From assembly GCA_963599445.1 (NCBI GenBank), contig CAVBWZ010000006.1:1-64000 (forward strand): DNA of 64,000 nt. The letters run 5' to 3'. This stretch comes from UBA9732 sp963599445. Its GTDB lineage: Bacteria > Spirochaetota > Spirochaetia > Sphaerochaetales > Sphaerochaetaceae. A model generated the notes under the pieces. The model made no database searches. It was given only the letters and a program-made list of their open reading frames with translations, and was not told the DNA's origin. A program made the position numbers and the translations under genes. Shown here piece by piece: positions 16,961-23,661 of this stretch; position 1 is the first letter of the stretch, and each line of letters begins with the position of its first letter.

Positions 16961-17451
16961 TGTTGGAAAGAATTGCATCAATAAAATTGAATGACGACAT
17001 CACAATTGAAGCGGTCTTTTATTCAGGTACTGTCAAAAAATTTGACGTGAAGAATTTGTTTGATAGATGCCCCCAATACAGAGTGTTGGAAAAAGATACA
17101 GCTCTTTGGCATGGAGCTAAGCTTCTACCTCAAGGCTCTGGTGTTTACTTTAATGATGAACTGGACTTAACTGCTGAAGAGATTTGGAGTGGAGGTTCAT
17201 TTGTAAAAAAAGTCATTACAAAAAACAACCTACAATTGGCTTTCTACATTGCAAAGACTCGGGAAGAGATGAAGCTTTCTCAAACTCAGCTTTCAAAGAA
17301 GACTGGAATCACTCAGTGTGACATCTCTAGGATAGAAGGAGGTATTGCAAACCCAACAATTGAAACTCTTTCAAGGATTTGTGAGGCCTTGGACCTTGAA
17401 ATTAAAGTTTGCAAGACTCAAAAGATGAATAATTCTCATCCAACCTCATAA
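16960..17451 (+). CDS. DUF2442 domain fused to an XRE helix-turn-helix, antitoxin-like
   Basis: 163 residues. Residues 1-75 are DUF2442 (IKLNDDITIEAVFYSGTVKKFDV, then YFNDELDLTAEEIW). Residues 88-150 are an HTH_3 domain, IAKTREEMKLSQTQLSKKTG with ITQCDISRIEGG as recognition region. With the DUF4160 gene it forms a likely toxin-antitoxin operon in which this protein would bind both partner and promoter. The last five codons (SHPTS, stop) are not family sequence. They lie inside a duplicated copy of the 3' end of the type I toxin locus at 18.1 kb (17435 onwards), so the natural C-terminus was replaced by recombination. Confidence 0.8.
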   Translation: MLERIASIKLNDDITIEAVFYSGTVKKFDVKNLFDRCPQYRVLEKDTALWHGAKLLPQGSGVYFNDELDLTAEEIWSGGSFVKKVITKNNLQLAFYIAKTREEMKLSQTQLSKKTGITQCDISRIEGGIANPTIETLSRICEALDLEIKVCKTQKMNNSHPTS

Positions 17452-17522
17452 GGATAAAATCGCCGCTATCCACCAAACCATGCTGATTTCTCTTTGGATA
17501 AGCTGGTAATGGCAGGGCTGAC
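17435..17522 (+). repeat. Diverged copy of the type I toxin 3' region
   Basis: CTCATCCAAC(C/T)TCATAAGGATAAA and AATCGCCGCTA at the left, and ATAA(G/A)CTGGTAA with GGGCTGAC at the right, match 18126-18216. The central hairpin sequence differs. The toxin coding part is absent, so this is a remnant. Confidence 0.75.
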
Positions 17523-17669
17523 AGGACGTATTAGGCTTATGTGGCGCTTGTGGCTTACGAGACGGGTGCTTGGGGCGCTTGAAGACTGTTGAATTATGAT
17601 GGAAGTAGAGCGTTTTAGAGAGTACCTGAGCGTCCTCTCTGCCATGATTTAGACCGTTTTAGAACGGCC

Positions 17670-17741
17670 AGAGTGTCCAGTTCGTCTGGACCATCAAGAG
17701 CGACTGGATGTGCAAGAGTGGCAGAAGTAGCAGCATCCATC
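17670..17741. repeat. Weak 9-nt-period array
   Basis: Eight 9-mers: AGAGTGTCC, AGTTCGTCT, GGACCATCA, AGAGCGACT, GGATGTGCA, AGAGTGGCA, GAAGTAGCA, GCATCCATC. Position 2 is G in six of eight and position 8 is C in seven of eight. Confidence 0.4.
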
Positions 17742-17765
17742 CGTTTTGTATGCTAGTGCTCCTGC

Positions 17766-17879
17766 ATGACAACGTATGGAACTCATGAGATGTATGGGCC
17801 TTATGGAATGCACGGATTCATCACTAATCTGACCATGCTCACCACACTCACAATGCTCACTTCTCCCACCATCGCTACA
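17766..17879. repeat. Two adjoining 9-nt-period arrays
   Basis: ATG starts at 17766, 17776, 17785, 17794 and 17803 (ACG at 17812). Then follow AATCTGACC, ATGCTCACC, ACACTCACA, ATGCTCACT, TCTCCCACC and ATCGCTACA in unbroken 9-nt steps from 17826 to 17879. Confidence 0.6.
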
Positions 17880-18047
17880 AAAACCTACAATTTCAAAGAA
17901 GATTCCCAAAACAGTTCAGAATTGTTGCAGAAGGCAGGTCCAGGTATAGAACAATGAAATAATATGTTATAGAATGATAAGTGGCTACCCAAACGGGGCG
18001 GTTGGCTTTGCCCTTACCAAATCTTGATATAAGAGGAGGTAAGGAAC

Positions 18048-18164
18048 TTGGAAACTTTGACTATGATTTCGGTCGTTGTCGGGGTTGCCGGTCTTGTGGT
18101 CGGTGTGCTTCAGCTTGTTCTGATGCTCATCCAACTTCATAAGGATAAAGAAAATCGCCGCTAG
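18048..18164 (+). CDS. Type I (holin-like) toxin peptide, 38 residues
   Basis: TTG start at 18048, 8 nt after a perfect AGGAGG (18034-18039). The peptide is one membrane-spanning helix (ISVVVGVAGLVVGVLQLVLM, about residues 7-26) with a charged tail LHKDKENRR. That is the layout of TxpA/BsrE/Hol_Tox small toxins. Such peptides depolarise or damage the cell's own membrane when over-expressed. The stop codon lies inside a stem-loop (18151-18185). A perfect -35 with a good -10 on the opposite strand at 18248-18277 points back into this 3' region, as expected for a RatA-like antisense antitoxin. An internal ATG at 18063 is a possible shorter start. Confidence 0.65.
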   Translation: METLTMISVVVGVAGLVVGVLQLVLMLIQLHKDKENRR

Positions 18165-18185
18165 TTTGCTGCTGCCGGCGATTTT
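18151..18185. terminator. Bidirectional stem-loop at the toxin stop codon
   Basis: AAAATCGCCG (18151-18160) pairs perfectly with CGGCGATTTT (18176-18185). U-rich tails exist on both strands. Confidence 0.7.
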
Positions 18186-18209
18186 CGCAAGAATAAACTG
18201 GTAAGGGCG

Positions 18210-18236
18210 GGCTGACCGCTTCGGGTAGCCTTTCCT
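18210..18236 (+). terminator. Probable terminator of the toxin mRNA
   Basis: GGCT-ACC...GGT-AGCC stem with loop GCTTC (18210-18230) followed by TTTCCTC. It would make the sense mRNA 3' UTR overlap the whole antisense RNA. Confidence 0.5.
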
Positions 18237-18247
18237 CTTCATTTTCA

Positions 18248-18277
18248 ATGATAACTATTGAAACGTGGTGGTGTCAA
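18248..18277 (-). promoter_or_regulatory. Antisense promoter of the type I module
   Basis: Minus strand: TTGACA (18272-18277, perfect), 18-nt spacer, TATCAT (18248-18253). Confidence 0.6.
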
Positions 18278-18368
18278 CTCCAGTTGTTTTCTTTTGTTGC
18301 TCTTAAAGTGCTGAATTATGCGTTTTTGTAACTCTCTTGCTCTTTTTTAGGTACTTTATTGACATAAT

Positions 18369-18383
18369 GTGTCAAAATGACAC
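18369..18383. promoter_or_regulatory. Perfect 6-bp palindrome GTGTCA-AAA-TGACAC
   Basis: Operator-like inverted repeat 210 nt upstream of hsp20. It is not a CIRCE element, and the regulator is unknown. Confidence 0.35.
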
Positions 18384-18455
18384 GAAAAAGTGACTTTTGA
18401 TTTGGAATGCTTCAAAATGTCCCAGTTTTATACTCCTCTGAAGATTCGAGTCAAT

Positions 18456-18485
18456 TTGTCTTTTTAAGCATAATTCTATTATAGT
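18456..18485 (+). promoter_or_regulatory. Sigma-70 promoter candidate for hsp20
   Basis: TTGTCT (18456-18461), 18-nt spacer, TATAGT (18480-18485). It would give a 5' UTR of about 100 nt. Confidence 0.4.
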
Positions 18486-18502
18486 AAATGAAATACAAAA
18501 CT

Positions 18503-18518
18503 TGGCACAGTAAATGCT
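18503..18518 (+). promoter_or_regulatory. RpoN (sigma-54)-like promoter candidate for hsp20
   Basis: TTGGCAC with GG at 18504-18505 and TGCT with GC at 18516-18517: the invariant GG/GC pair at exact -24/-12 spacing. It lies 80 nt before the hsp20 start. Confidence 0.35.
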
Positions 18519-18595
18519 ATATAGAAAGCGTTGGTTGGCGGTGAAAACCAAAGGCCAATGGAAAATAAAAAGAATCAAAGACATGGAGGTCTTAT

Positions 18596-19009
18596 ATGAA
18601 CTATTTGATGACAAGAAACGCTGCTAATGATTTTGATACATTCTTCAATGACATGCTTGGTAACTGGGGTGTTAAGAACAGCACAATTCCATCGGTCGAT
18701 GTCTATGAGGACGAAAAGGCTTATTACCTCGAGGCTGAGCTTCCTGGATACACAGAGGACGAAGTGAACGTACATGTTGAGAAGCATGTGCTCCACATCT
18801 CTTCTGAGAAGGTGAATGAGAAGAAGGAGAACAAGAAGTTCTTGGTTCGCGAGCGTGGCTATGTGAAGTTCGATAGATCCTTCACTCTTCCTGAAGGCAT
18901 CAACGAAAGCGGCATCGAGGCTGAGTTCTCCAATGGAATCCTCAAGGTGACACTTCCAAAGACACCTATCGAGCAGCCAAAGAAGATCGAAGTCAAGATC
19001 AAGAAGTAA
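18596..19009 (+). CDS. hsp20: Small heat-shock protein Hsp20 (alpha-crystallin family)
   Basis: 137 residues, normal for the family. The alpha-crystallin domain spans about residues 33-122, opening PSVDVYEDEKAYYLEAELPGY and closing with the conserved NGILKVTLPK (about 117-126). The tail is Lys-rich (KKIEVKIKK) and lacks a clear I-x-I motif beyond IEVKI. It is an ATP-independent holdase that keeps unfolding proteins soluble in oligomers for refolding by DnaK. The start ATG 18596 follows GGAGGTC. It is monocistronic, with two promoter candidates upstream and a long stem-loop (19096-19130) after the gene. Confidence 0.9.
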   Translation: MNYLMTRNAANDFDTFFNDMLGNWGVKNSTIPSVDVYEDEKAYYLEAELPGYTEDEVNVHVEKHVLHISSEKVNEKKENKKFLVRERGYVKFDRSFTLPEGINESGIEAEFSNGILKVTLPKTPIEQPKKIEVKIKK

Positions 19010-19095
19010 CACAAAGCAAGTTGCTGCGGTTGCGTCCCCTCGTTGAGGAGAGCACCCGCAGAGTTTGATACGCAATCTCTCCTTTTTTGTTTGTT

Positions 19096-19130
19096 GTGGC
19101 CACCAGTTCTGAAATACGATTGGTGGCCAC
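19096..19130 (+). terminator. Stem-loop downstream of hsp20
   Basis: GTGGCCACCA (19096-19105) pairs with TGGTGGCCAC (19121-19130) and TTTC follows. It is 87 nt after the hsp20 stop, so it may instead belong to the IS200 left flank. Confidence 0.4.
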
Positions 19131-19204
19131 TTTCATTGTGGAAACGAAAACTCCCGGATGTTCCGGGAGTTCCAAAGAGCTTTAGCTTTGCACAGAAAAA
19201 GGAA

Positions 19205-19257
19205 TTGACCTACTATCGAGGTGTAGTGTGGCAACTGCACCGAAGATAGGAGGTCAA
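19205..19257 (+). promoter_or_regulatory. Hairpin sequestering the tnpA ribosome site
   Basis: TTGACCTACTATC (19205-19217) pairs with GATAGGAGGTCAA (19245-19257), 12 of 13 bp. It buries the AGGAGGT just before the ATG at 19259. This is the known IS200 device for keeping transposase translation low. Confidence 0.75.
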
Positions 19258-19258
19258 T

Positions 19259-19729
19259 ATGGATAGTGAGAGTCTAGCCCATACGAAATGGAATTGCAAA
19301 TACCACATAGTGTTCGCACCGAAGTACAGAAGGCTTGTGATATACGGGCGGATAAAGAACGAGATAGGGAAGATGCTGCGGACCCTGTGCGAAAGGAAGG
19401 GGATAGTCATACTGGAGGCGGAAGCCTGCCCCGACCATATATATATGTTGGTTACGATACCGCCCAAGATAAGTGTATCGAGCGCGATGGGATACCTTAA
19501 GGGGAAGAGCAGTCTGATGATCTTCGATCGGTTCGCCAATCTGAAGTACAGGTATGGGAACAGGGTGTTCTGGTGCAGAGGGTACTATGTGGACACTGTT
19601 GGAAAGAACAGGCGTGCGATAGCGGAGTACATAAGGAACCAGTTGGTGGAGGACAAGCAGGACGACCAATTGACGTTCAAGGAGTTCTACGACCCGTTTA
19701 CGGGTGAGCCGAACAGGAAGGACAAGTGA
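19259..19729 (+). CDS. tnpA: IS200-type Y1 transposase TnpA, with altered HUH motif
   Basis: 156 residues. KWNCKYHIVFAPKYRR at the start, ISVSSAMGYLKGKSSLMIF in the middle and FWCRGYYVDTVGKN near the end are diagnostic. The last block contains the nucleophilic tyrosine region of Y1 HUH enzymes, which cut and join single-stranded DNA. The metal-binding HUH motif, normally H-x-H in DHVHMLVSIPP, reads DHIYMLVTIPP here (codons CAT-ATA-TAT), so the second histidine is Tyr. That should weaken or abolish cleavage and suggests a decaying copy, although the frame is intact. Confidence 0.85.
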   Translation: MDSESLAHTKWNCKYHIVFAPKYRRLVIYGRIKNEIGKMLRTLCERKGIVILEAEACPDHIYMLVTIPPKISVSSAMGYLKGKSSLMIFDRFANLKYRYGNRVFWCRGYYVDTVGKNRRAIAEYIRNQLVEDKQDDQLTFKEFYDPFTGEPNRKDK

Positions 19730-20001
19730 ATTGAGTATATGTGTCGGCAGCCCAGGGCACCGGCACATTGGAAACGACCGGCTGCTTGAGCAGCAGTCCG
19801 GGGAAGACGGTGCAGTTGCCGTTTCAATTCAGGCGCCACCCGCGCTGCAGGTTCCAAGCCCTTACAGGGCTGGTACAAACCACCGGCTTGCCGGTGGTCT
19901 TGATTATATCAAACTGTATCAAGCGGCCATTCTTTGACATTCTTGACATGGATACTTGCCAAAAAACAGAGCTGTCAGTATTATCGGCACGGAGCGTGAT
20001 T

Positions 20002-21360
20002 ATGGCAACGAGGGATTTGACTGTTGGCAAGCCTTTGCCTGTTCTTGTGAGATTTTCCATACCCGTGATCTGCGGAAACCTGTTCCAGCTTTTCTATACG
20101 CTTGCGGACTCCATAATCGTGGGCAAGGCCATTGGCGAGAACGCACTTGCCGCAGTTGGGGCGACAGGGGTCTTCGTCTATTTCATACTGTGCTTCATCC
20201 AAGGGTTCACCAACGGATTCTCTATACTGCTTGCACAGCTCTTTGGAAACAAGGACAAGGATGGCGTCAAAAAGAGCATAGTTGCCAGCACCTACCTGTC
20301 CATTCTGTTCACGATAGTGATAACTATACCGGCATGTATGGCTACAGGCCTTGTCATAAGGCTCATGAAGGTACCCCAAGAGATCTCCAACGATGCATAC
20401 ATATACCTTTTCATAATCGTCGCCGGCACAGGTGCGACCATTTGGTACAACATGATATCCAATACCCTAAGGGCATTGGGAGACAGCAGAACCCCTCTTG
20501 TGTACCTTGTCGTGTCGTCGTTGCTCAACATCGTGCTTGACATCCTTTTCATAGTCCCGTTCAAGTGGGGCGTGGCAGGGGCTGCATACGCAACGGTGCT
20601 GTCCCAGCTGATATCAGCAGTTCTCTGTACCATAAGCGCTTATAGTCGATTTGATGAGATGCATATAGAGAAGACGCTTTGGCGCTTGGACAAAGAGATT
20701 CTGAAGCGACATTTCAAGCTTGGCTTCCTAATGGGCTTCCAGATGTCCGTTATGTGCATAGGACAGCTTGTGATGCAGTCGAGCGTCAATGCCATAGGAA
20801 CAACGGCAATCGCAGGCTATACGGCGGCGACTAAGGTCGACCAGCTGTCTGTCCTCGTAAACAACGCCTTTGGAATGGCAATAGCAAGCTATGTGGCGCA
20901 GAACTACGGCGCCCACCTCTACGGCAGGATAGAGCAGGGGACACGGGCGAGTCTCATACTTGTGCTTTCGACGGATATAGCCATGGGTGGCCTCATGTTG
21001 CTTGTTGAGCCTTTCGTGGTTCCTCTTTTCGTCACAGCGCCATCGCCTGAGGTCTACGACTATGCACACATGTTCTTCCAGGTGACGCTTCCGTTCTATC
21101 CCATACTTGGTCTCATCCTCATCTACCGCACGAGTGTCCAAAGCATGGGCATCTCGTGGGCGCCGTTTGCGGCCTGCATCGTGGAACTTGTCGCCAGGGT
21201 CTGTGCTTCCCTTGTACTTTCACGCTGGTTCGGCTACCGTGGAATAGTATTCTCGTCGCCGCTTGCATGGATAGGGGCCGATGCCCTTGTGATTCCGGTC
21301 TACTATATGACAATGAGACGTCTTAGGCGAAAAGGAGAAGGGGATTGGTCCATATCATAA
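20002..21360 (+). CDS. MATE-family multidrug/sodium exporter
   Basis: 452 residues from ATG 20002, preceded by GGAG at 7 nt. The frame is open back to 19741, but those ~87 codons are IS200 end sequence and are excluded. Twelve hydrophobic segments form two MatE halves. The first opens PLPVLVRFSIPVICGNLFQLFYTLADSI, with VGKAIGENALAAVGAT; the second has GFQMSVMCIGQLVMQSSVNAIG. The family exports drugs or metabolites in exchange for Na+ or H+. The end overlaps the next gene by 16 nt, so the two are translationally coupled. Confidence 0.85.
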   Translation: MATRDLTVGKPLPVLVRFSIPVICGNLFQLFYTLADSIIVGKAIGENALAAVGATGVFVYFILCFIQGFTNGFSILLAQLFGNKDKDGVKKSIVASTYLSILFTIVITIPACMATGLVIRLMKVPQEISNDAYIYLFIIVAGTGATIWYNMISNTLRALGDSRTPLVYLVVSSLLNIVLDILFIVPFKWGVAGAAYATVLSQLISAVLCTISAYSRFDEMHIEKTLWRLDKEILKRHFKLGFLMGFQMSVMCIGQLVMQSSVNAIGTTAIAGYTAATKVDQLSVLVNNAFGMAIASYVAQNYGAHLYGRIEQGTRASLILVLSTDIAMGGLMLLVEPFVVPLFVTAPSPEVYDYAHMFFQVTLPFYPILGLILIYRTSVQSMGISWAPFAACIVELVARVCASLVLSRWFGYRGIVFSSPLAWIGADALVIPVYYMTMRRLRRKGEGDWSIS

Positions 21361-21806
21361 GCGCACCTCAGAACAAGGGCAAGACGACATATCTTTCCAG
21401 GTTGGTTGAATCCAATGATTCTCTCGAATCGTTTGGTGGTGTCTTGGCTGTATCATCGCCTGAAAAGCATGAGTACTATGCAAAAAACATAGAAACTAGT
21501 GAAACCAGGCTGTTGATGAGTGACCACATTGCGCTCCAAGGCCCAGTCATTGGACGTTTTTCATGCAGTCAGAAAACGTTCGACTGGGCATCCAATTGCA
21601 TTCTGGAATCCCAAAGGGAATCCATCGTCATAGACGAAGTAGGTAGGCTTGAACTTCAAGGCGAAGGCTACGCCAAAACGCTGCTAGCTCTCCTTGGAAT
21701 GCAGAAGGAACTGTATATCGCCGTGCGGGACAGATTCGTCGACGATGTAATCAAGGAGTTTGCAATCAAAGACTACGAGCTCTTAGAAGTTTCCCAATGG
21801 AAGTAG
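21345..21806 (+). CDS. THEP1-type nucleoside-triphosphatase (NTPase_1)
   Basis: 153 residues with a TTG start at 21345 inside the end of the MATE gene and GGAGAAGGGG upstream. The P-loop is APQNKGKTT (residues 7-15) and the Walker B signature VIDEVGRLELQGEG (about 94-107) is the hallmark of THEP1/NTPase_1 proteins, which hydrolyse NTPs in vitro. Biological roles are poorly known; relatives sit with molybdenum or thiamine genes, but not here. Coupling to a MATE exporter is unusual. Length is slightly under the family's ~170-180. Confidence 0.75.
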   Translation: MVHIISAPQNKGKTTYLSRLVESNDSLESFGGVLAVSSPEKHEYYAKNIETSETRLLMSDHIALQGPVIGRFSCSQKTFDWASNCILESQRESIVIDEVGRLELQGEGYAKTLLALLGMQKELYIAVRDRFVDDVIKEFAIKDYELLEVSQWK

Positions 21807-21823
21807 ACGATAGCAAGTGAAAC

Positions 21824-21858
21824 AAAAAAGCCGGTGCCTCGAATGAAACACCGGCTTT
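21824..21858. terminator. Bidirectional terminator between THEP1 and the ABC operon
   Basis: AAAGCCGGTG (21827-21836) pairs with CACCGGCTTT (21849-21858). U-runs lie on both sides, strongest on the minus strand (21824-21829). Confidence 0.85.
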
Positions 21859-21876
21859 CCTCTTTCAATTGAAGAC

Positions 21877-23661
21877 TTAATCCATGTCAAGCTCTTCGAA
21901 CTGGGACTTGTAGAGGGCGGCGTATATGCCGTTCTTCTCAAGAAGCTCCTTGTGGGTCCCTTGCTCTGCAATGCCCTTGTCCTGGATTACAAGGATGCGG
22001 TCTGCCTTTACAATCGTTGAAAGGCGGTGGGCCACTACAAAGCTTGTCCTTCCTTTCATGAGAGTTGCCATTCCGGCTTGAACAAGCTCCTCCGTCTGGG
22101 TGTCTATGGCGCTTGTGGCTTCATCCAACAGAAGGATCTTTGGATCTGCAATGAGCGTCCTTGCAAGGGCCACGAGCTGCTTCTGCCCCTGAGAGAGCGA
22201 CTCCTGTGAAACCTTGGATTCAAAGCCATCGGGCTGTGTCTTGATGAATTCGTCAAGGCCAAGTCTGTGGCATGCGTTCTCCATTTCGTCCTGCGTGGCC
22301 TCCGGTTTGCCGTAGAGGAGGTTCTCCCTTATGGTGCCGGAGAAGAGGAAGGAGTCCTGTGTCATGACGCCAACGTTGGAGCGCAGGGACGAGAGCGTGA
22401 CCTGTGAGATGTCCTGGTCGTCTATGCGGACTGTGCCTGAGGTTGGGTCGTAGAAACGCGAGAGCAGGTTGACGATCGTCGTCTTTCCAGCTCCAGTGGG
22501 ACCTACGAGTGCTATCATCTGACCTGGTTTGACGTGGAGGTTGAGGTTGTGGAGGACTTCCACATCAGGTTCGTCGGGGTAGGCGAAGTTGATGTGTTCG
22601 AAATCCACCTTGCCGTCCTTTACGACGAGCGTCCTTGCGTCTGGTATCTCCTGCAGTATGGACTCTGTGTCAAGCAGCTCGTAGACCCTTTCTGCGCTTG
22701 TGACCTGGTTGGTGAACTGGTTGAACGCAGCGGCAAGGGCTCTGATGGGCTGCCAGAACAGGGATATGTAGGATGCGAATGCAATGAGTTCTCCAACGGA
22801 TGTGGCACCAAGCTTGAGCCATTTGACTGCGAAGAGGTACAGGATGAAGTATCCTATTCCCTGCGACCATGCTATGACAATGTTCAAAAGGTCTGATCTT
22901 CTTACTGCTCTGACCCATGAATCGTTGACCTCCTGCATCGTCCTGTCACCTTCTTCAATGGTTTCCTTCTCTGCGTTGAAGGCCTGTATGACCTTGATTC
23001 CTGTGTAGGATTCGTGGGTGTAGGCATTCATGTTGGAGTTCTTCTGTCTATAGTCCATCCAGTTCTTGAAGCCTTTGACCATTATGATTGTGAGGCTCGC
23101 TACAAGAAGAGGGAGGACCGCAAAGGCCGAAAGGCTCAACGCGGGGTTCAGCACCAGCATTATCACGACGACGGCTATTATGAGCGCCAGGTTTGGGATG
23201 AGCGTGGCAATGAGCCTTGTGAACATCTCCTTGAGCGATGAGACATCACTTATGAGACGGCTTAGTATCTTTCCCGTAGGGCGTGAGTCGAAGTAGTAGA
23301 GCGACAATGTCTGCAGGTGGTCGAACGCCTGCTTTCGAATGTCGTAGATTATCTTGTTCGTGACATTGGCCAGAATCTTCTTGTAGCCCATCGTAAGTAG
23401 CCATATTGCAACTCCAAGTCCGGCTGCAACGACTATGGTGCGTATGAGGCCATTGACATCGCCGTTTGCAATGTCGACGTCAACCGCCCTTTGGCTCAGG
23501 GTTGGCATGACGGCCACTATGAGGGTCTGAAGTATTATCATTATGATGGCCAAGGCCGTCTGGAGCTTGTAGTCCTTCAGGTAGGCTATGGTCCTTAGCA
23601 ATGTGTTCCGTTTGCTGGTCTTCGAGACCTTTTCGTCCTGCTTATAGGTGTTTACAGCCAT
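21877..23661 (-). CDS. ABC exporter half-transporter (catalytic-site subunit)
   Basis: 594 residues: a six-helix membrane domain (about 30-310) and one nucleotide-binding domain (about 345-580). Walker A is GPTGAGKTTI, Walker B is ILLLDEATSAID with the catalytic Glu present, and the switch is VAHRLSTI. The signature is the non-standard LSQGQ instead of LSGGQ. It overlaps the upstream partner gene by TAATG, and the partner has the complementary defect (Asp in Walker B). This is the pattern of heterodimeric multidrug exporters such as TM287/288, BmrCD and LmrCD, with one consensus and one degenerate ATP site. Confidence 0.9.
   Translation of the reverse strand: MAVNTYKQDEKVSKTSKRNTLLRTIAYLKDYKLQTALAIIMIILQTLIVAVMPTLSQRAVDVDIANGDVNGLIRTIVVAAGLGVAIWLLTMGYKKILANVTNKIIYDIRKQAFDHLQTLSLYYFDSRPTGKILSRLISDVSSLKEMFTRLIATLIPNLALIIAVVVIMLVLNPALSLSAFAVLPLLVASLTIIMVKGFKNWMDYRQKNSNMNAYTHESYTGIKVIQAFNAEKETIEEGDRTMQEVNDSWVRAVRRSDLLNIVIAWSQGIGYFILYLFAVKWLKLGATSVGELIAFASYISLFWQPIRALAAAFNQFTNQVTSAERVYELLDTESILQEIPDARTLVVKDGKVDFEHINFAYPDEPDVEVLHNLNLHVKPGQMIALVGPTGAGKTTIVNLLSRFYDPTSGTVRIDDQDISQVTLSSLRSNVGVMTQDSFLFSGTIRENLLYGKPEATQDEMENACHRLGLDEFIKTQPDGFESKVSQESLSQGQKQLVALARTLIADPKILLLDEATSAIDTQTEELVQAGMATLMKGRTSFVVAHRLSTIVKADRILVIQDKGIAEQGTHKELLEKNGIYAALYKSQFEELDMD

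Larger units (their letters stand above)
17523..18047. other. Gene-free region with tandem arrays
   Basis: No supported gene. It contains weak 9-nt periodicity at 17533-17559 (GGCTTATGT, GGCGCTTGT, GGCTTACGA) and clearer arrays at 17670-17741 and 17766-17879. The frame starting at 17766 (TYG-THE-MYG-PYG-MHG, then LTM-LTT-LTM-LTS) merely reflects the 9-nt period and has no ribosome site. Confidence 0.55.
18146..18241 (-). ncRNA. Predicted antisense antitoxin RNA (RatA-like)
   Basis: Expected to start near 18241 from the promoter at 18248-18277 and to end after the 18151-18185 stem, where the minus strand continues TTTTCTTTAT. It would be about 95 nt and complementary to the toxin mRNA's 3' end. 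Existence is inferred from promoter, terminator and layout. Confidence 0.5.
19149..19910 (+). mobile_element. IS200/IS605-type element carrying only tnpA
   Basis: Subterminal hairpins mark both ends: AACTCCCGG/CCGGGAGTT (19149-19171) at the left and ACCACCGG/CCGGTGGT (19879-19898) at the right. Between them is a single Y1 transposase gene; there is no tnpB. The exact cleavage sites cannot be fixed because IS200 elements make no target duplication. About 760 bp fits the family (~700 bp). Confidence 0.65.

Noticed and set aside
18369..18383. CIRCE/HrcA element upstream of hsp20
   Set aside because: The palindrome is GTGTCA-AAA-TGACAC, not TTAGCACTC-N9-GAGTGCTAA.
19741..20001. N-terminal extension of the MATE transporter
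   Set aside because: These codons are IS200 right-end DNA with a hairpin; the conserved MATE start is at 20002 behind GGAG.
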